From assembly GCA_041484845.1 (NCBI GenBank), contig JBGPIK010000447.1:1-5429 (forward strand): DNA of 5,429 bases, written 5' to 3'. The notes beneath the pieces were generated by a model. The model made no database searches and was not told where the DNA came from. It saw only the letters and a program-made list of their open reading frames with translations. Both the position numbers and the translations under genes were made by a program. The first letter of the stretch is position 1, and every line of letters begins with the position of its first letter. Source of the DNA: JBGPIK01 sp041484845 (GTDB taxonomy: Bacteria; Desulfobacterota; Binatia; UBA9968). Positions 1 through 4,881 of this stretch are shown piece after piece.

Positions 1-651
1 ACAACCGCTGCAATGAAAGTACTGTCTCTCACGGTGGGAGGAAGTTATAGCCCCTCGATTGCGCTGCTCCCTTCCCTGCTCACCCGTTTTAGAAAGAGGC
101 ACCCCGGCGTCCAATTAAAACTCACCACTGACAACAAAAGAGAGATTGAAAAACGAATTGAGACCTCGGAAGTAGACATCGCGGTGGTTACCAACCCGAC
201 CCCGTCGCGGTTTTTAGCAGTTGAGCCCTACCGCAACGAACCCTTGGTCGCCTTTGTTTCCTCGACGCATCCACTGGCCGGGAAAAAGATGCTAACCCTA
301 AAGGATTTGATTCGCATCCCGCTCGTAATCCGGGACGGCAAAGGCGGTCATGGCAGCACGGAACAGATTCTTAAGGATCTGCGAAAGAACGGCGTCAGTT
401 CTGAGATTGCCATGCGTTGCGATTCACCGCAGGCGGTGAAAGAGGCGGTCAGGCAACATCTGGGACTGGGGATATTATTCAAGACCGCCGTAGCGGCGGA
501 AGTTCGACGGGGCGAGTTTAAGAAACTCCATCTGGTCGGATTAGAGCTGGTCGGCAAGAGCTACATCATCTATCACAAAGACAAACCTCTCACGCCCAGC
601 GCCCAAGCCTTCCTTGAGCTTTTGCGTCGGGAGAAGCCAAAGTCTGGATAA
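1..651 (+). CDS. LysR-type transcriptional regulator, C-terminal effector-binding domain (5' partial)
   Basis: The frame is open from the first base, and an ATG at 13 lies inside the domain, so the gene is cut by the window edge. About 216 residues are visible; LysR regulators are usually near 300, so the winged-HTH DNA-binding part and linker are missing. The visible part matches the periplasmic-binding-protein-like effector domain. It opens with GGSYSPSIALLPSLLTRF, then 'RHPGVQLKL', 'VDIAVV', 'VAFVSSTHPLA', 'LIRIPLVIR', 'AVKEAVRQHLGLGILF' and a C-terminal 'LTPSAQAFLELLR', all in the order normal for the family. Family members are cytoplasmic, usually tetrameric, and respond to a small metabolite. 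The effector and targets cannot be told here. It may regulate itself and a divergent gene to the left of the window. The next gene starts about 100 bp downstream and looks unrelated. Confidence 0.9.
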   Translation, partial: TTAAMKVLSLTVGGSYSPSIALLPSLLTRFRKRHPGVQLKLTTDNKREIEKRIETSEVDIAVVTNPTPSRFLAVEPYRNEPLVAFVSSTHPLAGKKMLTLKDLIRIPLVIRDGKGGHGSTEQILKDLRKNGVSSEIAMRCDSPQAVKEAVRQHLGLGILFKTAVAAEVRRGEFKKLHLVGLELVGKSYIIYHKDKPLTPSAQAFLELLRREKPKSG

Positions 652-658
652 AATCACC

Positions 659-676
659 GGACAGGGCCGCCCGTCC
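659..676 (+). terminator. Possible hairpin after the LysR gene
   Basis: Eight bases after the LysR stop codon, GGAC-a-GGG pairs with CCC-GTCC around a CCG loop: seven base pairs with one bulged A. No T-tract follows, so intrinsic terminator function is doubtful. It is the only stem seen between the regulator and the PIN gene. Confidence 0.25.
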
Positions 677-754
677 CTCGACGGTCTGCCAGAATCGATT
701 GTTTCCGCCTTTCGCAAATAGTAACATCCCCAAAAAGCGTGTACGGATTGAAAT

Positions 755-1189
755 GTGAGAGTGTACCTCGACAACTGTTGCTTTAATCGTCCGTTCGATG
801 ACGAGGGGCCAACGCGCATCCGTTTAGAGGCGGAAGCTAAGCTGTGTATTCAGGAACACATCCGCGGTGGGAGCATCGAGCTCGCGTGGTCGTATATTCT
901 GGATTTCGAAAATGCGGCAAATCCGTTCGAGGAGAGGCGAACCACGATCAGCGGTTGGAGACAACATGCGATGATTGCTGTCGAGGAAACTCCACCGATC
1001 CTCCAGCAGGCTGAAACACTGCTTGGGCCGGGACTGGCGGCGAAGGACGCTTTGCACGTGTCATCCGCGCTCGCCGCGGGATGTGCGTACTTTGTAACCA
1101 CGGACGATGAAATCCTCAAACGCGAAAATCTCGTGCACGGAATTACCGTGATCGATCCGGTTTCTTTAGTTCGGAGTATGAACCTATGA
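755..1189 (+). CDS. PIN-domain protein, VapC-like putative toxin ribonuclease
   Basis: This encodes a 144-residue single-domain protein of the PIN fold, the usual size for VapC-type toxins, which are metal-dependent RNases. The expected acidic residues are in place: D6 in 'VYLDNCCFNRPFDD', E52 in 'SYILDFEN', D98 in 'AKDALHVSSALAAG', and D117/D118 in 'FVTTDDEIL', followed by the typical 'GITVIDP' end. The start is a GTG. An in-frame TGA sits at 749-751, so 755 is the first possible start, and GTG 761 is an alternative that removes only two residues. No strong ribosome-binding site precedes it. The stop overlaps the start of the next gene as ATGA, which indicates translational coupling. I infer a toxin role from the fold and the paired small gene. 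Some PIN proteins of this 'DNCCFNRPFD' type are known only from genome annotation, so toxicity is unproven. Confidence 0.85.
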   Translation: MRVYLDNCCFNRPFDDEGPTRIRLEAEAKLCIQEHIRGGSIELAWSYILDFENAANPFEERRTTISGWRQHAMIAVEETPPILQQAETLLGPGLAAKDALHVSSALAAGCAYFVTTDDEILKRENLVHGITVIDPVSLVRSMNL

Positions 1190-1398
1190 AAACAGACACT
1201 GAAGTACGACTCGACGGCTTGCGCGCTCTGGTTAATGCCTTGGGTACGGTAGAGGCCGAGCGATTTATTACACTGATGTTGCGAGAACCTTTTGACTACA
1301 CGACCTGGCAGAGGCACCTCTGGGCCGAGAAAAGCGTAAACGAAATCAGCAAGGCTGCGATGGAGATGCGAACTTCCTCGCCGAAAAAGAAAATTTAG
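1186..1398 (+). CDS. Small protein coupled to the PIN gene, putative antitoxin
   Basis: This encodes a 70-residue protein with no signal peptide or membrane segment. Its ATG overlaps the PIN stop codon by 4 bases (ATGA). The central part reads 'LGTVEAERFITLMLREPFDY', then 'TTWQRHLW' and 'VNEISKAAMEMR', with a basic tail 'SPKKKI'. I recall similar ~70-residue proteins with an 'ERFI-x-L-x-REPFDYT-x-W' core beside PIN genes of this same type, but they lack an established name, and I do not see a classic AbrB, RHH or Phd motif. The likely role is antitoxin: binding the PIN protein through a short helical segment, and perhaps binding the promoter. That is inference from position and size. The order is unusual, since in most VapBC pairs the antitoxin comes first. 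The reading frame is clean and ends with TAG in a short intergenic stretch before a REP-like hairpin. Confidence 0.7.
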   Translation: MKTDTEVRLDGLRALVNALGTVEAERFITLMLREPFDYTTWQRHLWAEKSVNEISKAAMEMRTSSPKKKI

Positions 1399-1430
1399 CC
1401 GACGGGCTGAGGGGTACAACACTAAGAAAC

Positions 1431-1462
1431 GATGGGTTTCATTAAGCCTCAACCCATCCTAC
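1431..1462 (-). repeat. REP-like palindrome with GTAG foot, left of the RAYT remnant
   Basis: On the minus strand, GTAG is followed by GATGGGTT, a 12-base loop and AACCCATC, giving a perfect 8-bp stem (arms 1431-1438 and 1451-1458). A GTAG tetranucleotide at the base of an imperfect palindrome is the hallmark of REP sequences recognised by RAYT transposases. The stretch CTCAACCCATCCTA (1448-1461) recurs exactly at 2450-2463 on the other side of the transposase remnant. It could also form a weak terminator for the PIN pair, though no T-tract follows. Confidence 0.6.
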
Positions 1463-1476
1463 AGATCTTCTATTAG

Positions 1477-1496
1477 GGGGTCAGTAGTGGGGTCAG
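1477..1496 (+). repeat. Direct repeat of GGGGTCAG at the transposase end
   Basis: GGGGTCAG occurs at 1477-1484 and again at 1489-1496, spaced 12 bp start to start, just outside the 3' end of the minus-strand transposase remnant. The second copy continues as GGGGTCAGGCTTTC. I recall that motif next to RAYT-type genes in environmental genomes, so it may be part of the element's end. Confidence 0.4.
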
Positions 1497-1501
1497 GCTT
1501 T

Positions 1502-2050
1502 CTAGTCTAGACAATCTTTAGTTAATCGCGCCGCCTGTTTCCTCAAGTTGCCATCTTCAGCCATCCGTTCCGACAAGCGCGATACCAAAGAACTCACCGG
1601 TGCCATGTCTCGCCCCAAATACCTCGCGACCTCTTTTAGCTTGTAACCCAACCGTCGGAGCAGCACGTAGCCGACTAACGCTCGCGCTCGACAGACCTCC
1701 CAACTGCGATCCGCTCCGCCAAGTACCTCCGGCTCCTCTCCCACCCCGCGGGTCGCCCTCCGAAATACAACCCTCAACTCTTTCTTCGGCCCCTCAATCT
1801 CCTCTTCCTCGGCTTTGCGCTTGAGCTTTTCGCCAAATTCCTCACCCCCAAAAAACCGCTGCTCCTCCACCCGGTAATACTCCTCCCGATGCCCTCCCTT
1901 TAATCCCTCCTGCACAATTCTCCGGTACTCCGCTCTCCCCCCAATCATGTCCAGCCCCATCTACAGCTCCACCACACCGGTCACCCGACCCTCCGCGTAC
2001 ACCCGATGGCCACTGTAGCGGTAGTCATCGATCTTGCGAACTATATTGGC
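1502..2050 (-). pseudogene. REP-associated tyrosine transposase (RAYT/Y1_Tnp type) remnant, C-terminal part
   Basis: Read on the minus strand, the remnant starts at about 2050 with 'ANIVRKIDDYRYSGH', the segment that normally follows 'YIHLNPVRA' in RAYT transposases. It continues 'RVYAEGRVTGVVEL', meets a TAG at 1961-1963, and goes straight on with an ATG: 'MGLDMIGGRAEYRRIVQEG', 'EEYYRVEEQRFFGGEEFGE' and on to a TAG at 1502. The last third, 'VCRARALVGYVLLRRLGYKLKEVARYLGRD' with 'VSSLVSRLSERM', resembles the DnaA-like helix-turn-helix found at the C-terminus of many members. The HUH motif, the catalytic tyrosine and roughly the first 150 residues are absent. Upstream DNA no longer translates into the family. 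It therefore cannot transpose unaided. The 152-residue piece after the TAG is still open and could in principle be made as a DNA-binding fragment. Family assignment is by recalled motif order and is fairly secure. Confidence 0.75.
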
Positions 2051-2410
2051 TCCGCCGGTTGCAGTACTCAGTCTCAATACCGTGCTGGCGACGAGACAAA
2101 AGATCCCGCGATCCTCGTCACACGCCAATGCGTTATGTCGTAATTATCAGCGCAATGGTACAAGCGGCAGGAAATTGTCAAGAAACGTTTTGGTTAAGCA
2201 CCCGGCCCGGTCCGTTTCTTTAACTGTATCTCCTTGCGCGCGCCCTTCTTGCCCCTTTGCAATTCCGAAAATAAAAAGGCATCGTCGGTAAGATTTCCCC
2301 TTACTTTTACAACACTCACTGTACGACTCTCAAGGCGGTACCGTAGTCACGATTCCGTGAGGGAGACTCCGATGAATTACCGAGAGCAAAGTCGTAGCAG
2401 GAGTTGAAAT
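2051..2410. other. Intergenic stretch without a convincing gene
   Basis: No reading frame here has recognisable protein motifs. A plus-strand frame at 2034-2291 is rich in Arg, Ser and Pro and looks accidental. The minus strand holds a short open frame at 2194-2319. Small hairpins occur at 2090-2119 and 2347-2360 (TCACG-ATTC-CGTGA). The stretch probably contains debris from the lost 5' half of the transposon: the minus strand shows faint similarity to the family near 2060-2120 only if several frameshifts are allowed. Confidence 0.5.
2090..2119. repeat. Nested hairpin beside the transposase break point
   Basis: Outer arms GACGAG (2090-2095) and CTCGTC (2114-2119) enclose the shorter stem GATC-ccgc-GATC (2102-2113). 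The 6-base ACAAAA on one side leaves an asymmetric internal loop. It lies 40 bp upstream of where transposase homology begins. Its function is unknown. Confidence 0.35.
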
Positions 2411-2411
2411 T

Positions 2412-2464
2412 GGAGGGTGGGTAGAGGCGCGCAACACCGAAACCCACCGCTCAACCCATCCTAT
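2412..2464 (-). repeat. REP-like palindrome, right of the RAYT remnant
   Basis: Arms GGTGGGT (2416-2422) and ACCCACC (2442-2448) pair perfectly around a 19-base loop. Next to them lies CTCAACCCATCCTA (2450-2463), identical to 1448-1461 and in the same orientation. On the minus strand the foot reads ATAG rather than GTAG, so this copy appears degraded. With the left copy it brackets the transposase remnant, the arrangement expected for a RAYT and its REP elements. Confidence 0.5.
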
Positions 2465-2494
2465 CCTGCAATTGAGGGGGAAACCGCATTGCAA

Positions 2495-2533
2495 CAGAGG
2501 TCGGAAATCAGAGGTCAGAGGTCGGAGATCAGA
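2495..2533 (+). repeat. Short tandem repeat, period 21, upstream of the dehydrogenase
   Basis: Two 18-base units, CAGAGGTCGGAAATCAGA (2495-2512) and CAGAGGTCGGAGATCAGA (2516-2533), differ at one base and are joined by GGT. GAGGTC occurs three times. The array ends 38 bp before the start codon, within the expected promoter or leader. It may be an operator with two sites two helical turns apart, or slippage-prone filler. Confidence 0.55.
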
Positions 2534-2560
2534 AAAGTTAGAAACGGTGCAAGCCGAAAG

Positions 2561-2565
2561 GGAGG
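2561..2565 (+). promoter_or_regulatory. Ribosome-binding site supporting a TTG start
   Basis: GGAGG lies six bases before the TTG at 2572. It is a near-ideal Shine-Dalgarno site and decides the start, because no in-frame ATG occurs nearby and the encoded N-terminus 'KAVRIHAHGG' is the usual beginning of the family. Confidence 0.8.
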
Positions 2566-2571
2566 AAACTT

Positions 2572-3609
2572 TTGAAGGCTGTCAGGATACACGCACATGG
2601 AGGCGTCGAACAACTTCGCTATGAAGATGCGCCGGAACCTGAGTTATCTGCGCCGACCGAGGTGATTGTAAGACTCAAAAACGCCGGAGTAAACCACGTC
2701 GATATTTGGAATCGGCTCGGTGAAGCCGCCATCCCTATTCCCCTGCCTCACATCCTGGGCGCGGACGGCGCGGGAAGCGTCGTCGAGGTTGGCCCGGAGG
2801 CGCGAATGACTAAACGCGGAGACGCCGTTTGCCTTTATCCGTTTACCGGCTGCGGCCAATGTGAATTTTGTTTAACCGACCGTGATTTCATGTGCATCCA
2901 TGTGATCGCGTTAGGGCAGCGGCTGGAAGGAACTTACGCCGAATATGTCAAACTGCCGGCTGAAAACTGCTTTCCGATTCCGGCCGGACTCTCGTTTGCG
3001 CAGGCCGCGGCTTTTCCCCTGGTGTTTCTCACCGTATGGCGAATGCTGATCACCAACGCCAAGCTCACCCCGGGGGAGACTATTCTTATTTTAGGGATCG
3101 GCGGCGGCGTCGCCAGCGCTGCACTGCAAGTCGTCAAACGGATCGGCGCTCGCGTCATTGTCACTTCCGGCAGCGATGAAAAGCTCGAGCAGGCTCGCGT
3201 GCTCGGAGCCGATCACGGCATCAATTATCGGCGCGCCGATTTTGCCAAGGAGGTGATCGCGATTACCGATGGACGCGGCGTTGACGTCGTGCTCGACTGT
3301 GTCGCGGGCGAGAACTGGCAAAAAAGTTTAACCGCCTTGACGCAGGGCGGCCGGCTGGTAACCTGCGGCGCCACGGCGGGAGGGCTGGCCGACACGGACC
3401 TGAGCCTTATTTTTAAAAAACAGCTTCAGATCTTGGGCTCGACGCTCGGCAGCCGAGAAGAGTTTCACCGGCTGATCAATTTTATGAACGCCACACAATT
3501 AAGACCGATCATTGACCGAACGTTTCCGCTGGCAGAAGCCGCGGCGGCCCAGCGGCGCATGGAAGAAGGGAAACAGTTCGGGAAAATAGTTTTGGATTGT
3601 TCTGAGTAA
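2572..3609 (+). CDS. Zinc-binding MDR-family alcohol dehydrogenase/quinone reductase-like oxidoreductase
   Basis: This encodes 345 residues, full length for the medium-chain dehydrogenase/reductase family. An N-terminal GroES-like domain (about 1-130) is followed by a Rossmann nucleotide-binding domain (about 165-300). The structural zinc lobe is complete, with C94, C97, C100 and C108 in 'GCGQCEFC' plus a later Cys. The catalytic-zinc site is not: the usual Cys of 'GxCxxD' is N41 in 'NAGVNHVD', and the usual 'GHE' is 'GAD' at 63-65. It therefore resembles quinone oxidoreductase-like members that use no catalytic metal. The dinucleotide loop is 'LGIGGGVASAALQ' (174-186). The end of the second strand is 'VTSGSDEK' with no acidic residue at the ribose-binding spot, which favours NADP(H). 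The predicted role is cytoplasmic NAD(P)H-dependent reduction of an enone, quinone or enoyl compound; the substrate is unknown. It stands alone on the plus strand and converges on the CoA-metabolism operon. Confidence 0.9.
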   Translation: MKAVRIHAHGGVEQLRYEDAPEPELSAPTEVIVRLKNAGVNHVDIWNRLGEAAIPIPLPHILGADGAGSVVEVGPEARMTKRGDAVCLYPFTGCGQCEFCLTDRDFMCIHVIALGQRLEGTYAEYVKLPAENCFPIPAGLSFAQAAAFPLVFLTVWRMLITNAKLTPGETILILGIGGGVASAALQVVKRIGARVIVTSGSDEKLEQARVLGADHGINYRRADFAKEVIAITDGRGVDVVLDCVAGENWQKSLTALTQGGRLVTCGATAGGLADTDLSLIFKKQLQILGSTLGSREEFHRLINFMNATQLRPIIDRTFPLAEAAAAQRRMEEGKQFGKIVLDCSE

Positions 3610-3626
3610 GGACCGAAAGATTTTTT

Positions 3627-3741
3627 CACCACCGAGGCACTGAGGGCACAGAGTGTGAAGGATTTCGAATGTCGAAATTCGAATTTCGTATTTTTTCTCC
3701 GTGTTCTCCGTAACGCTAATATGCTTTTAATTTTTCTCCGT
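3627..3741. repeat. Cluster of short intergenic repeats and a 16-bp perfect palindrome
   Basis: Just after the dehydrogenase, CACCACCGAGGCACTGAGG begins a GAG/CAC-rich block (3627-3653). Its loose inverse, TTTTTTCTCCGTGTTCTCCGT, follows at 3691-3711. TTTTTCTCCGT recurs at 3731-3741. Between the blocks, CGAAATTCGAATTTCG (3673-3688) is a perfect 16-bp palindrome, preceded by another ATTTCGAAT (3662-3670). These look like dispersed intergenic repeats rather than coding sequence. Confidence 0.5.
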
Positions 3742-3770
3742 TCGCGCAAATTTCTGACGGCACTCAGCAG

Positions 3771-3816
3771 CCCCCTCTCGGCTCTCCCCCGCGAGCGGGG
3801 GAGATGTAAGAGGGGG
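3771..3816. terminator. Nested palindrome between convergent genes, possible bidirectional terminator or MITE-like repeat
   Basis: An inner hairpin pairs TCTCCCCCG (3783-3791) with CGGGGGAGA (3796-3804) around a CGAG tetraloop, nine base pairs and mostly G-C. An outer stem pairs CCCCCTCT (3771-3778) with AGAGGGGG (3809-3816). It lies between the ends of two converging genes, where a two-way terminator is expected, but no long T-tract follows on either strand. Similar C-rich/G-rich palindromes are scattered in many environmental bacterial genomes, so a dispersed repeat is equally likely. Confidence 0.5.
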
Positions 3817-3840
3817 TCTTTCGGCTGTTTACGTTTGGTT

Positions 3841-3853
3841 GCGGCTCAGCCGC
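3841..3853. repeat. Small GC hairpin
   Basis: GCGGC-TCA-GCCGC forms a five-base-pair stem with a three-base loop, 42 bp beyond the end of the minus-strand oxidoreductase gene. On the minus strand it is downstream of that gene and might help end transcription. Confidence 0.3.
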
Positions 3854-3894
3854 GCTGGGGCCTTCGTGGTAAAAATTGTTTTTCCCGCGGATTG

Positions 3895-4881
3895 TTACTG
3901 ATGAATAGTCCGGGCCAGCAAATGGCGACGAGCGAGCGCTTCGGCAAACCCCTCTAAATGAGCGATTTGATCGCGCGTCGCGAAACGAACGACGACGATG
4001 CGCGCGCCCGCTTCGCGATAGGCCTCGAGCCGGTCGATCACTTCGTTCCAATCTCCCATGACGCATAACATCGCCTTGGCAATCGTCTCATACGGTTTGC
4101 CATAGTAGCGGGAGAGAAAATCTTCACCCTCCCGAATTGCTTCTTTTCCGCCTGCGGCGCAAGTGAAATAGAGACCGGGTTGAACGGCATCGGGCTCGCG
4201 TCCCGCTTCCCGGGCGTAAACACGCACCTTCGCGAGGCACTCGCGATAAATATCGACGCTGGTAATATTGTTAAGCCAGCCGTCGCCCATGCGTCCCACA
4301 CGGCGTAATCCCGGCTCGACATTGTTGGACGCGAGCCAGATCGGCACGCCTCCCGGCTGCACGGGCTTCGGCTCCAACGTAACGTGTTCGAATCGGCTGA
4401 AGCTCCCATTGTGAGAAACATCATTCTCCCGCCACAAGCGCCGCATTACTTGAACCAGCTCTTCGCTCATTTTGATTCGCTTGCTCGCGGCAAGCCCCAA
4501 CATTGCGAACTCGTGCTCTTGGACGGGATCATTCGGCCGGCTGTAGCCGATGCCTAAATCCACGCGGCCGGCGCTCAGCCAGTCGAGGCTCGCAATCGTA
4601 TGCGCCAGAAGAATCGGGTTTCTAAGGGCGGCCAAAAAAACGGCGGTGCCCAAACGAACGCGGCGCGTGCGCCCGGCCACCGCGGCGAGAGTCGTTAGCG
4701 CCTCGAGTCTCGGTTTAGCCGTAATGCTGTCGCCTACCCAGACGGAGTGAAATCCGAGCGCTTCGGCGCGATCCGCCAGCCGCAATATCGTCGACGGATC
4801 GGGCCGGCCTGACATGATCACCTCGCGGGTCGGCAACAGGATGCCGAATTTGAGGTTTGCGGGTTCCGAATTATGGCTCAT
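3895..4881 (-). CDS. LLM-class (bacterial luciferase-like) flavin/F420-dependent oxidoreductase
   Basis: This encodes 328 residues, typical for single-subunit luciferase-like TIM-barrel oxidoreductases. Visible family landmarks are the first strand 'LKFGILLPT' (10-18), 'RAEALGFHSVWVGDS' (38-52), 'LTTLAAVAGRTRRVRLGTAV' (62-81), 'RNPILLAHTIASLDWLSAGR' (87-106) with 'VDLGIGYS' after it, 'EPKPVQPGGVPIWLA' and 'RVGRMGDGWL'. This pattern is shared by F420-dependent and FMN-dependent members, and the cofactor cannot be settled by eye. The C-terminal part 'EAYREAGARIVVVRF' is also typical. The ATG at 4881 has an AAAGGA site five bases upstream. The gene overlaps the MaoC-like gene before it by 11 bases, so the two are almost surely cotranslated. 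It probably carries out a reduction, oxidation or monooxygenation on an intermediate of the operon's CoA-linked pathway. The substrate is unknown. Confidence 0.9.
   Translation of the reverse strand: MSHNSEPANLKFGILLPTREVIMSGRPDPSTILRLADRAEALGFHSVWVGDSITAKPRLEALTTLAAVAGRTRRVRLGTAVFLAALRNPILLAHTIASLDWLSAGRVDLGIGYSRPNDPVQEHEFAMLGLAASKRIKMSEELVQVMRRLWRENDVSHNGSFSRFEHVTLEPKPVQPGGVPIWLASNNVEPGLRRVGRMGDGWLNNITSVDIYRECLAKVRVYAREAGREPDAVQPGLYFTCAAGGKEAIREGEDFLSRYYGKPYETIAKAMLCVMGDWNEVIDRLEAYREAGARIVVVRFATRDQIAHLEGFAEALARRHLLARTIHQ

Noticed and set aside
850..1452. 200-codon open frame on the minus strand opposite the PIN pair
   Set aside because: It lies antisense to two well-supported genes, has no recognisable motifs, and is Ser/Arg/Cys-rich as expected for a shadow frame.
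2155..2181. Possible minus-strand promoter: TTGACA (2181-2176) with TACCAT (2160-2155)
   Set aside because: The -35 is perfect, but the spacing is 15 and the -10 matches only four of six positions. No intact gene follows, so I do not call it.
2034..2291. 85-codon plus-strand frame across the intergenic region
   Set aside because: It is rich in Arg, Ser and Pro with no motif or ribosome-binding site, and partly overlaps the transposase remnant in antisense.
1440..2560. CRISPR array
   Set aside because: The repeats are few, short and unevenly spaced, with no spacer structure; they fit REP-like and tandem repeats better.
3655..3957. 100-codon plus-strand frame between the converging genes
   Set aside because: It runs through the palindromes and repeats and into the end of the LLM gene in antisense; its composition is not protein-like.
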